Shown piece after piece: positions 16,441 to 24,419 of a stretch of 64,000 nt of DNA (position 1 is the first letter of the stretch; the number at the start of each line of letters is the position of its first letter). Made by a program: the position numbers and the translations under genes. The notes under the pieces are model-generated. The model saw only the letters and a list, made by a program, of their open reading frames with translations, made no database searches and was not told the origin of the DNA. Source of the stretch: a bacterium (GTDB lineage: Bacteria > UBP6 > JAFGXH01); NCBI GenBank assembly GCA_027064085.1, contig JAMOQH010000157.1:1-64000 (forward strand), in the 5' to 3' direction.

Positions 16441-16456
16441 TGTTTCACGAGGAACA
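16441..16456 (-). promoter_or_regulatory. parS-like ParB-binding site
   Basis: The minus strand reads TGTTCCTCGTGAAACA. The parS consensus TGTTNCACGTGAAACA differs only at position 7 (T for A), so 15 of 16 positions fit. It lies in the recF/aroA junction, and its centre contains the last Ser codon and the TGA of aroA. An alternative is a weak aroA terminator (TGTT...AACA then TTTTT), but the match to parS is better than expected for that. Confidence 0.55.
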
Positions 16457-17758
16457 TTCTATAAAAAAACCCAGCATTTCAATATCTGAAAAATAATTTG
16501 GATATGATGATCCAAGATTCTTAACATTGACTATTTTAACTCTTTTATTTTTTTTCATCCCAAGCAAGGAAGCCCCCATAATAATCCTATGATCATCATG
16601 TGCATCAATCTTTATATTATTTAAACTATCACTGCCCATGAAACGAAGTTTTGAATTAGTCATTTCAACATTTATCCCCATATTAATTAGGTTTTCATAT
16701 AAAACACTTACCCTGTCTGTTTCTTTATAGCGAATTGACTCCAAATTAAGAAATTCATAATAATATGGATATTGAACAAGAAAAAAAACAAGTGCCGGCA
16801 ACATATCCGGAGTATCAGCCATGTCAAATACAGCACTTTTTTTTACATTTCCTATAAGATTTAAGATATTATTATTATAAGTATACTCAACTCCCAGTTT
16901 ATTTAAAAAATGAAGAATTTTTTTATCTCCCTGAGCATCATTTAAATCCAAATTATGAATATTTATATCTCCCTCAGAAAGAACTGACGCAAGAATAACA
17001 TAAGTAGCAGAAGAAAAATCACTTGGAACGGTAAATTCAAAATACTCCATCTTTCTAATAGGATTTATAATCATTTTTTTGTAATTATGATTTTTAATAT
17101 TTACCCCTACTCTTTTCAGGTGAAATAAAGTCATGTCAACATAAGGTTTCTCACTTAATTCATCGATGTAAACAGTTGATTGTTCAGTTAAAAAAGATAA
17201 GCTCAATAAAAGAGATGATAAAAATTGCGAAGATTTTCCTGAGATATGAGTAATTCCTGGTTTAATATTTTTTGTGATATAAAAAGGGATTTCTTTTTCT
17301 GTATTAAATCCATAGTCTAAACCAAGGGAGTGTAGAGATATTAATAATTTTTTTATTTTTCTTTTTCGTAATTGATTATCTCCATCTATTATAAGCTTTT
17401 GATTATAAGATTTTAAATTACTGAAATATGTTACCATAAATCTTAATGCTGTTCCCGAATTTTTAAAGTTATAATTTTCTTTAATAATTAATTTGCGAGA
17501 TTCTTTAATAAATAAAACATCATTTTTTTTATCAATACTGAATCCTAAGGATTTTATTATTTTTACAAAATTATCTACATCCTCACTTTTTAAAAGATTT
17601 TTTATAATAGAGCTTTTACTATATAAAGATAACAATAATGCTCTAAATGAATGTGATTTAGATGGTGGTGGAAAATAATCACCTTTAACAAAACCTCTAT
17701 TGCTCACAGTAATTTCATTGAAGTCACTCAAAAAACGACCTCCAAAATCAAACGACAT
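16445..17758 (-). CDS. aroA: 3-phosphoshikimate 1-carboxyvinyltransferase (EPSP synthase)
   Basis: Sixth step of the shikimate pathway: transfers enolpyruvyl from PEP to shikimate-3-phosphate in the cytoplasm. About 437 aa. Motifs seen are PSKSHSFRALLLS near the N-terminus, NSGTALRFM (for GNSGTAMR), SSQFLSSLL, PSDFSSATY, DTPDMLPAL, RYKETDRV and DAHDDHRIIMG. All the usual substrate-binding Lys, Ser, Asp, Glu and Arg positions appear present. The first ATG is at 17758. A TTG at 17770 would add four residues but lies almost on a G-run, so I prefer the ATG. The stop codon is embedded in the parS-like site. The gene converges on recF and has no other aro gene beside it. Confidence 0.95.
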   Translation of the reverse strand: MSFDFGGRFLSDFNEITVSNRGFVKGDYFPPPSKSHSFRALLLSLYSKSSIIKNLLKSEDVDNFVKIIKSLGFSIDKKNDVLFIKESRKLIIKENYNFKNSGTALRFMVTYFSNLKSYNQKLIIDGDNQLRKRKIKKLLISLHSLGLDYGFNTEKEIPFYITKNIKPGITHISGKSSQFLSSLLLSLSFLTEQSTVYIDELSEKPYVDMTLFHLKRVGVNIKNHNYKKMIINPIRKMEYFEFTVPSDFSSATYVILASVLSEGDINIHNLDLNDAQGDKKILHFLNKLGVEYTYNNNILNLIGNVKKSAVFDMADTPDMLPALVFFLVQYPYYYEFLNLESIRYKETDRVSVLYENLINMGINVEMTNSKLRFMGSDSLNNIKIDAHDDHRIIMGASLLGMKKNKRVKIVNVKNLGSSYPNYFSDIEMLGFFIECSS

Positions 17759-17839
17759 TAAATAAACCAAACCAACGCCCCCCTATTCCACGCAAAGATA
17801 AAAAAACACTCACCAGTGGGTAAATTAAAGGCGTTTCAG

Positions 17840-18331
17840 TCATCCAACAGCGACAATACCTTTTATTTTTGCTAAATCAAGTAATGACGGAGTTATTAAT
17901 ATAGGATATTGAATATCTGATGAAGTACTCAATAAATAAAATTGTTCTTCTATTTTATTTTTAATAAGTATTGTATTTAAAAAATCTAATAAAGTTTCAA
18001 CATCAAACCTAGAGCCATTTATCCTAAAAGCTTTTTTATATTTTTTACCATTTACAACTAGTTCTAGTTTATTTTTTTTTAAACAATTTATTTTTTCTAT
18101 TTTGAATTGAGGATATCGATTAATAACATTATGAGTTAGTTTATTTATTATATAGTGATAATCTTCACAATCATTATATTCAAATAAGTCAAATTGAAAA
18201 ATTGCTAAATTTATATATTTTTTTTCTGGAAAATTTAAAAACTGTTCTTTGATGATATTGATTTCAGTATTTTTAAAATTATTAAACCAATTTATATTAT
18301 CATAATCTTCAAAAATTATTATATCCTTCAT
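17840..18331 (-). CDS. Unknown protein, 163 aa
   Basis: No family recognised. The protein is soluble, rich in Ile, Asn, Lys, Phe and Tyr, with predicted alternating strands and helices (DIIIFEDYDNINWFNNF, INLAIFQFDLFEYND) and a C-terminal part LLDFLNTILIKNKI...QYPILITPSLLDLAKIKGIV. GGGAG lies seven bases before the ATG at 18331 and only one base before the ATG at 18337, so the former is the better start. It stands alone between aroA and the long non-coding region. Its size and composition would suit an immunity or small accessory protein, but nothing proves this. Confidence 0.65.
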   Translation of the reverse strand: MKDIIIFEDYDNINWFNNFKNTEINIIKEQFLNFPEKKYINLAIFQFDLFEYNDCEDYHYIINKLTHNVINRYPQFKIEKINCLKKNKLELVVNGKKYKKAFRINGSRFDVETLLDFLNTILIKNKIEEQFYLLSTSSDIQYPILITPSLLDLAKIKGIVAVG

Positions 18332-18444
18332 AATCATACTCCCAAATAAATATTAGTTTATTATATTTATTTATATACTTAAATCAATCTTTTTATTAAT
18401 TTATTATATATCTTTTTCTTTTATTGTTATGCTTGGGGGTAAAA

Positions 18445-18690
18445 TGTGGAAAACTTTTATAGTTAAGTAATTTCAGTGTATTAGACGCGAAAACACTGTT
18501 GGTAACTTTGTTGATAAGTCGTTATGTAGCTGTTATTAACTTCTTTAGTTAACACTGGTTAAGAGTATTTTACCAAGAATTAACTAATTAAAGATTTAAT
18601 CAAGATTAAGGAAAGGAGATATTAATCTTTCTTTAGTATTTAGTAATTGTTTATAAGGTGTTAATTAAATATTGATAAGTTTGTTGATAA
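18445..18690 (+). other. DnaA-box-like cluster in a long AT-rich non-coding region (candidate origin)
   Basis: The stretch 18338-19103 (766 bp) has no substantial gene. It contains TGTGGAAAA (18445-18453) and two tandem pairs of DnaA-box-like 9-mers in the same direction with a 12-bp step: TGTTGGTAA/TGTTGATAA (18497 and 18509) and TATTGATAA/TGTTGATAA (18670 and 18682). The canonical box on this strand is TGTGGATAA. The context of each pair is alike (TTTGTTGATAAGT). Very AT-rich tracts flank them. With recF and a parS-like site within 3 kb, this could be a chromosomal origin or a DnaA-binding control region. dnaA, dnaN and gyrB are not seen here. Confidence 0.4.
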
Positions 18691-18798
18691 GTTTTTATGC
18701 TGATTGTAATCTAATAATAATAATAACTAGTACTTATAGTAAATAAAGAGTTAAAAAAGTATTTTTAAATCTAAAGATGGTAATAAATTTGAAAGTCG

Positions 18799-18867
18799 TC
18801 ATCGTAATAATAAAAAGAAAAGTGCATTTACTTCTTCTTTACTCATAAAAACTCCTTCCTTTTCCAT
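18799..18867 (-). CDS. Possible 22-aa leader peptide or gene remnant
   Basis: The minus-strand reading is MEKEGVFMSKEEVNALFFLL plus LR and a TGA. Both in-frame ATGs (18867 and 18846) have a GGAG ribosome binding site, and an extended -10 (TGTTATACT) lies about 40 bp upstream. Two well-placed ribosome binding sites in an otherwise empty region are suggestive, but the product is too short to judge. Confidence 0.25.
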   Translation of the reverse strand: MEKEGVFMSKEEVNALFFLLLR

Positions 18868-19103
18868 TTAAACTCCTAAAAAAATCAAGAAAATCCTATT
18901 AAGAGTATAACATAAAATAGGACATTTCTACTTTGCTCCTACAAGCTATTTATTGTTATTGTAATTTATTCTATTATATGATAAACTAATAATATAATGA
19001 AGCTAGAGTGTTTCATTAACCGTTAATTATATTAAACAGGTGAACTTATACCGTTTATTTCGTAAAATAAAATCAAAAAGCTTACCTAAAAAAGAGGAAA
19101 AAC

Positions 19104-20828
19104 ATGGAAAATTTTAAAAAACTAGGCCTATCTGCAAAAACTTTGGAAACTTTAAAAATAAAAGGTTTTGAAGAACCAACTGAAATACAAGAATTAGTAA
19201 TTCCTGTAATTTTAAAAGATGAAACAGATGTCATTGCACAAGCTCAAACAGGAACAGGAAAAACAGCTGCATTCGGCCTTCCATTAATAGAGAAATTAAA
19301 AAAAATAGGTAAAGTACAAGCTATTATTATTGCACCAACAAGAGAATTAGTTTTACAAGTAACTGAAGAAATAAATTCATTGAAAGGTAGCAACAAGCTT
19401 GACATTGTAACAATTTATGGCGGTCAATCTATTGATATTCAACTTAAAAGATTAAGAAGAGGAGTTGATATTGTTGTTGGAACCCCTGGAAGAGTAATTG
19501 ATCATTTAAATAGAGGAACATTAAATATAAGTGAAGTAAAATACTTTATACTTGACGAAGCTGATGAAATGTTAAATATGGGCTTTTTGGATGATATTGA
19601 AATTATCTTTAAGAAGACACCTAAAGACAAAAGAGTTATGTTGTTTTCAGCAACAATGCCCGACAGAATAAGAAGACTTGCTGAAAACTATATGGGAAAA
19701 TATACTCATGCTAAAACTAAAACTAAATTAACAACTAATTTAACAGAACAAATATATTTTGAAGTTAATGGAAGAGATAAACTAGAAGCTTTAACTAGAA
19801 TTATTGATATTGAGACTAAATTTTATGGAATTGTTTTTTGTAGAACCAAAGTCGAAGTAGATGAAATTACTAGTAAATTAACAGAAAAGGGATATTTTGT
19901 CGATGGTTTACATGGAGACATTTCACAAGCACAAAGAGAAAGAACCCTCAAGCGTTTTAAACAAGAAATTATTTCTGTTTTAATTGCAACAGATGTTGCA
20001 GCAAGAGGAATTGATGTAGATAACTTAACTCATGTTATAAATTATTCTATACCTCAGAATCCAGAGGCTTATGTTCATAGAATAGGTAGAACCGGAAGAG
20101 CAGGAAAAAAAGGAACTGCAATTACCTTTATTACTCCATCTGAATTTAGAAAGCTAGGATTTATTAAAAAAGTAACAAATACTGATATTAAAAAAGAAGA
20201 AGTTCCGAATATTAAAGACATAATTAGTTCTAAAAAAGAGAAAATTGAAGCAGATATTAAAGATAATATACAAGAAAATAAAAATAAAGCTTATGTTGAG
20301 TGGGCTAAATCAATAATTAAATCAAATGAAGATAAAACTACTGAAGACATAATGGCTTCTATTTTGAAACTTGCTTATGGTAAAGAGTTAAATGAAGGAA
20401 ATTATAATAAAATCAAACCAGTAAGAGAAAGAGGAGAAAAGAGAGAAAAAATAAAATTAAATGGAAAATCAAGATTATTTATCGCAAAAGGTTCTTCTGC
20501 AAGTATAGATACAAAATCTTTAATAGAGTTTATTGCTAAGAAAGCTAATGTTTCTAAAAAATTAATTGAGGATGTTGATATTCATGAAAATTTCTCTTTT
20601 GTAACTGTTCCATTTAAAGAAGCTAAGCAAATTTTAGATGTATTTTCAAAAGTTAAGGCAGGTAAAAAACCATTAATTGAAGAAGCAAATCAAAAAAGAA
20701 ATTCTAATGGTGGTAATTCAAGAGATAGAAACCGAGGAAGAAGTAGAGATAGTTATAAAGGTAATAAGGGTTCAAAAACAGAGGGGGGAAATAATAACAG
20801 AAGAAACTCTAAGTATAGAAAAAAATAA
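19104..20828 (+). CDS. DEAD-box ATP-dependent RNA helicase with C-terminal RNA-binding tail
   Basis: 574-aa DeaD/CsdA-type helicase that remodels RNA in ribosome assembly and mRNA decay. The Q motif (GFEEPTEIQ, 21-29), Walker A (AQTGTGKT, 47-54), DEAD near 151, SAT (LFSATMP), and HRIGRTGRAG are intact. Residues about 453-530 form a DbpA-like RNA-binding domain (RLFIAKGSSASID...VTVPFKEA). The tail is an Arg/Gly/Asn-rich basic disordered stretch (SRDRNRGRSRDSYKG). AGAGGAAAAAC precedes the ATG. The upstream leader appears long (about 100 nt after a TATAAT at 18993-18998), as in cold-inducible helicase genes; regulation is inferred only. deaD would be the closest symbol. Confidence 0.93.
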   Translation: MENFKKLGLSAKTLETLKIKGFEEPTEIQELVIPVILKDETDVIAQAQTGTGKTAAFGLPLIEKLKKIGKVQAIIIAPTRELVLQVTEEINSLKGSNKLDIVTIYGGQSIDIQLKRLRRGVDIVVGTPGRVIDHLNRGTLNISEVKYFILDEADEMLNMGFLDDIEIIFKKTPKDKRVMLFSATMPDRIRRLAENYMGKYTHAKTKTKLTTNLTEQIYFEVNGRDKLEALTRIIDIETKFYGIVFCRTKVEVDEITSKLTEKGYFVDGLHGDISQAQRERTLKRFKQEIISVLIATDVAARGIDVDNLTHVINYSIPQNPEAYVHRIGRTGRAGKKGTAITFITPSEFRKLGFIKKVTNTDIKKEEVPNIKDIISSKKEKIEADIKDNIQENKNKAYVEWAKSIIKSNEDKTTEDIMASILKLAYGKELNEGNYNKIKPVRERGEKREKIKLNGKSRLFIAKGSSASIDTKSLIEFIAKKANVSKKLIEDVDIHENFSFVTVPFKEAKQILDVFSKVKAGKKPLIEEANQKRNSNGGNSRDRNRGRSRDSYKGNKGSKTEGGNNNRRNSKYRKK

Positions 20829-20852
20829 ATACTTACAAATTATGATATAGTC

Positions 20853-22055
20853 TTAAATTTTTTCAAAAACTTCTTTAATAATTGCGATTGCTTTCATTAA
20901 TTCATCTTCTTTAATAGTAAGTGGAGGAGCAAATCTTATGATATTACCATGAGTTTGCTTGGCAAGTAAACCTGCTTCTTTTAATGCTAGGCAGGTGTTC
21001 CAAGCTTCAAAACCTTCTTCAAACAACACCGCATTAAGCAACCCTTTTCCTCTTACTTTTACTACTTTATCACATTTAATCTTTCTAACTTCATCTCTGA
21101 ATATTTCACCAAGTTTTTCAGATCTGTCAGCAAGGTTTTCGTTGTCCAAAACATCTAAACTAGCCATAGCAACCGCACATGCCAATGGGTTACCACCAAA
21201 AGTAGAGCCATGAGTTCCTGGAGTGAACAATTCCATAAATTTTTTATCTGCAACAACTGCAGAAACAGGGAAAACTCCACCACCCAATGCTTTACCTAGA
21301 GTCATAGCATCTGGCTTTACATTTTCGTGATTAACAGCGAATTTTTTACCAGTTCTACAAAAACCTGTCTGTACTTCATCGGCAATCATCATAATATTAT
21401 TTTTAGTACATATTTCTCTTACAGTTTTTAAATATCCCGCATCGGGAACATTTACTCCTGCTTCTCCTTGAATTGGTTCAAACATAAATGCAACTGTATT
21501 TTCTGTGATAGTTTCTTCAAGGGCTTTTGTGTCATTGTAAGGTATTAATTTAATTCCTTCTGTATATGGACCATAGTTGATTCTTGCTTCAGGGTCATTT
21601 GAAGCTGAAACAATTGCAATTGTTCTTCCATGAAAGTTTTCTTTGGCAAAGATTATCTCTTGTTTACCATTTTCAACTCCTTTTACTTCAACACCCCATC
21701 TTCTTGCTAGTTTCATTGCTGTTTCAACGGCTTCTGCTCCTGTATTCATAGGCAAAGCCATTTCATAGCCAGTGTAATTACATAATTGTTCTAAAAAATC
21801 ACCTAAAATATCATTGTGAAATGCTCTTGATGTTAATGTAACTCTATCTGCTTGGTCTTTTAATGCTTTAATTATTTTGGGATGCCTGTGCCCTTGATTT
21901 ACTGCTGAATAAGCAGATAAAAAATCATAATAGATATTTCCTTCTGGGTCTTCAACCATTATTCCTTCTGCTTTTGCAATAACAACTGGAAGAGGATGAT
22001 AGTTATGTGCTCCAAATTTTTCTGTTTTTGCTATTATTTGTTCTGATTTAGTCAT
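20853..22055 (-). CDS. rocD: Ornithine aminotransferase (ornithine--oxo-acid transaminase)
   Basis: 400-aa class III PLP aminotransferase that converts ornithine and 2-oxoglutarate to glutamate-5-semialdehyde and glutamate, linking arginine and proline metabolism. Signatures: MPMNTGAEAVETAMKLAR, NFHGRTIA, EPIQGEAGV, IADEVQTGFCRTG and the PLP lysine near 253 in TLGKALGGG. The GTHGSTFGGNPLACAVA segment matches RocD better than ArgD. AGGAG precedes the ATG. It lies 8 bp after the TorD-like chaperone gene and is probably co-transcribed with it. No other arginine or proline gene is adjacent. Acetylornithine aminotransferase is the alternative. Confidence 0.9.
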   Translation of the reverse strand: MTKSEQIIAKTEKFGAHNYHPLPVVIAKAEGIMVEDPEGNIYYDFLSAYSAVNQGHRHPKIIKALKDQADRVTLTSRAFHNDILGDFLEQLCNYTGYEMALPMNTGAEAVETAMKLARRWGVEVKGVENGKQEIIFAKENFHGRTIAIVSASNDPEARINYGPYTEGIKLIPYNDTKALEETITENTVAFMFEPIQGEAGVNVPDAGYLKTVREICTKNNIMMIADEVQTGFCRTGKKFAVNHENVKPDAMTLGKALGGGVFPVSAVVADKKFMELFTPGTHGSTFGGNPLACAVAMASLDVLDNENLADRSEKLGEIFRDEVRKIKCDKVVKVRGKGLLNAVLFEEGFEAWNTCLALKEAGLLAKQTHGNIIRFAPPLTIKEDELMKAIAIIKEVFEKI

Positions 22056-22063
22056 TTATACTC

Positions 22064-22609
22064 CTATAAGTTAAAAAAATTATTAACATCATTAATAAAC
22101 GTTTCTAATTGATTTGCTATTTTTATAAAATATTCATTTTTTGTATTTCTTTTTATATTACTTGAAAATTCATCAAGCCATGATAAGTACTCTTTATAAA
22201 AACTTTTAGCTTCTTTTTCTAAATCATTTGTTAATAAAAGAGTCATAAATTCCATCATTGTAGGAACAAAATCAGGAAACTGTTCATTTGATAACTCTAT
22301 TCCGTATTCTTCGTATAGATCATATAACTTATTACTATATTCAGATACCACCATACCGGTTTGATATGCAGAGAAATAAGGTGGACATGGTGTTTTAGGG
22401 TAACCTGTAATAAACAAGGAAGTATATTCAGCTTCTAACTCTTCTCTATTGTTATCAAATCCAATTAAAATTTCATTAAAAGTTTTTTGCGTATTCTCTT
22501 CTTTAATTTGGCTAATAGTTTTTTCAATATCATCTTTCAACTCTTTAGTTGGATATGTTAAAAACTTAGCTAAAACAAAGAATTTTTGTGCTAATATTTC
22601 TGTATTCAA
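22064..22609 (-). CDS. TorD/NarJ-family molybdoenzyme chaperone-like protein
   Basis: 181 aa, all-helical. The central segment LFITGYPKTPCPPYFSAYQT followed by GIELSNEQFPDFVPTMMEFMTLLL has the pattern of TorD/DmsD/NarJ chaperones (LF..G.P..P..P..S.Y and the later PDHL..ELEFM). These proteins insert the molybdenum cofactor into, and guard the Tat export of, oxidoreductases such as DMSO, nitrate or selenate reductases. The start is a TTG at 22609 with GGAG five bases upstream; no ATG fits. It is upstream of rocD in one transcription unit, with no molybdoenzyme gene nearby, so its client is elsewhere. tatA occurs at 62 kb. Confidence 0.75.
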   Translation of the reverse strand: MNTEILAQKFFVLAKFLTYPTKELKDDIEKTISQIKEENTQKTFNEILIGFDNNREELEAEYTSLFITGYPKTPCPPYFSAYQTGMVVSEYSNKLYDLYEEYGIELSNEQFPDFVPTMMEFMTLLLTNDLEKEAKSFYKEYLSWLDEFSSNIKRNTKNEYFIKIANQLETFINDVNNFFNL

Positions 22610-22648
22610 TATGTCTCCATCAAAATAAGAAATTAATGAGTATCAAAA

Positions 22649-22677
22649 ACTATATCTTTTGTCAATTTAAGTTTCAA
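22649..22677 (-). promoter_or_regulatory. Promoter of the TorD-like/rocD unit
   Basis: On the minus strand TTGAAA (22677-22672) and TATAGT (22654-22649) are 17 bp apart, about 40 bp before the TTG start. Confidence 0.6.
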
Positions 22678-22731
22678 AAAAATACATAAAGTTTCATTTT
22701 AAAACATTTTCTTTTTTATTTATTTATGTAG

Positions 22732-22773
22732 TTTTTCCTAAAATAAGGTTTAAAAAACTTATTTTAGGAAAAA
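22732..22773. repeat. Perfect 16-bp inverted repeat between divergent genes
   Basis: TTTTTCCTAAAATAAG (22732-22747) and its exact reverse complement (22758-22773) flank a 10-base AT loop. It sits in the divergent promoter region of the TorD-like gene and the small lipoprotein gene, just upstream of a TATAAC (22799-22804) that could serve the latter. Neither gene ends here, so termination is not its obvious job. An operator or a degenerate mobile-element end are the options. Confidence 0.6.
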
Positions 22774-22834
22774 GTTTAAATTTAGGAAATAAAATTTCTA
22801 TAACTCCAATGTTTTTAATTGATTTGGAGGAAAT

Positions 22835-23176
22835 ATGTTTAAAACTTTAATTCTTGTTACAATGTTACTGTCATTAATATCTTGCTATGGAAATAATAAT
22901 GACTTATATAGTAAAAGCTTAAATATTATCAATAAGGCCAAGGTATATGATGTTGATAGAATAGAAAATAGTATTGTTGTGTTGATATCAAAAGATTTGA
23001 AAGAAATAAAGAAAATAAAGTTATCTGTTTTCAAAAAAGAAATAAGAGAGGGATATCAAGTTACTTATATTAATGGAGAAATTTATGTTAATTCAAATAA
23101 AAAGTTAGAATCTAAAGTTTCTAAAATTTTATTTGAATTAAATCCTGAAAACAAAAAGTTTTCATTAAATCTATAA
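22835..23176 (+). CDS. Small lipoprotein with DUF3006-like domain
   Basis: 113 aa. The signal peptide ends in lipobox SLISC (Cys17). After a short Asn-rich linker, YDVDRIENSIVVLISKDLKE, then KEIREGYQVTYINGEIYVN, follows the pattern of DUF3006 proteins (VDRFEG..AVLL....EGDVL). Function is unknown. GGAGG lies 5 bases before the ATG. The gene converges on the VanX-like gene with one base between stops. The domain assignment rests on a short motif and is moderate. Confidence 0.65.
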   Translation: MFKTLILVTMLLSLISCYGNNNDLYSKSLNIINKAKVYDVDRIENSIVVLISKDLKEIKKIKLSVFKKEIREGYQVTYINGEIYVNSNKKLESKVSKILFELNPENKKFSLNL

Positions 23177-23177
23177 G

Positions 23178-24251
23178 TTATTCAAATGAAAACTCAAGAG
23201 GGATTTTGCCTAATCTAGGCATAGGGATTCTATTTGTTTTAATGGTTTTAAATGCTTTTAATATACAGTAATTTAAGTCATCTTTTTTATTTTTATATTT
23301 AGAATCTTGAATTGTAACATCATAAAAATAACCATTTTTTCTCACAGTATATGTAATTACTATTTGAGTGGGTAATTCAATACCTTTGTTACTTTCTTTA
23401 ATAAAACAATTTATTATTTTGGGTTTTATTTTTGATATTTTTTGTTTTATTTCGGATTCTATATTTCTATTGTTGTTAATATTCCCCTTAAAGGAAACGT
23501 ATGAAACATCTCTATTTTTTTTATTATTATTTTTAAATACTTGTTCTCTTTTTTCTTTTCTTATTTTTTTGACATAATCCGAAATACTAAAATTAGAAAT
23601 AGGATATCTTTTTCTTGTTTTTAAAGAATAGTGCCACCACTTACTTTTACTATATGACAGACCATTTCTTATCATTACTCTTTTTAATAAGTTTCTGTTT
23701 TTTTTAACTTTTTTATTTAATCTTTTATACTTATGCCATGATTTTTTAGAAAAACTATCAAATTTTGTAGGCATTCTTACTTTTTTACCTTTTAAATCTA
23801 CTAAGGTAACATCAACAGACAAACCTCTGTTGTGTTTAGAACCTTTTGACGGATGTTCTATGTATTTTTTATTGTGGAACCTTTTCCATCTTTTTTTCTG
23901 AATACTCCAAGGTCTGTAGCAGTCCCAAAATTTTAATCTTTTTTTGTATTTTCTTTTTAATTTATTATTTATTCTCTTTAATTTTTGGGCTAGTCTTTTA
24001 TTCACAAGACAAATATTCTTTTTATATAAAGCTCTTTTTGAAATCCTATTTTTTTTATTATAACTTAAATCAACAATTGCATCTGGAATGTAATCTTGGA
24101 TATTAACAAGCTTTGCTTTATTTACATCTTTGTTTATATTTATTCTTATTGTTCTTCCTTTTAAGTTTTTAATTTTTTTTATATTTCCTAAAAGAAAAGT
24201 TGGCAGTAGCAACAACAGTAGTAAACATTTAATAGTTAAATATAATTTCAT
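23178..24251 (-). CDS. VanX-like D-Ala-D-Ala dipeptidase fold with AgmX/PglI-type C-terminal domain
   Basis: 357 aa. Residues 1-22 form a signal peptide. About 50-225 is a peptidase M15D (VanX/DdpX) domain: the substrate Arg113 in CYRPW, zinc ligands His140 and Asp147 in SKHNRGLSVDVT, and His207 in KWWHY. In VanX the last motif is EWWH, where the Glu is the catalytic base; here that position is Lys204. The domain is very Lys/Arg-rich. Residues about 265-357 match the TonB-like AgmX/PglI C-terminal domain (KIINCFIKESNKG...IVITYTVRKNGYFYDVTIQD...LNYCILKAF), with two Cys. Known members cleave D-Ala-D-Ala for cell-wall recycling; this one may bind but not cut. recX lies upstream on the same strand 168 bp away. 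Confidence 0.82.
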   Translation of the reverse strand: MKLYLTIKCLLLLLLLPTFLLGNIKKIKNLKGRTIRININKDVNKAKLVNIQDYIPDAIVDLSYNKKNRISKRALYKKNICLVNKRLAQKLKRINNKLKRKYKKRLKFWDCYRPWSIQKKRWKRFHNKKYIEHPSKGSKHNRGLSVDVTLVDLKGKKVRMPTKFDSFSKKSWHKYKRLNKKVKKNRNLLKRVMIRNGLSYSKSKWWHYSLKTRKRYPISNFSISDYVKKIRKEKREQVFKNNNKKNRDVSYVSFKGNINNNRNIESEIKQKISKIKPKIINCFIKESNKGIELPTQIVITYTVRKNGYFYDVTIQDSKYKNKKDDLNYCILKAFKTIKTNRIPMPRLGKIPLEFSFE

Positions 24252-24419
24252 TTTTCTCCTAAAAGAACTTATGTTAATTATAAAGATAATTTATTATTCT
24301 TTCAACTATTTGGTAACTATTCTGGTTGATTTCCATTAATTTTAAATATCAAACAATTATAACACAATCTTTTTTAAACTCTTTTGTATATTTATGAATG
24401 TGAGGAGTAAATAATAAAG

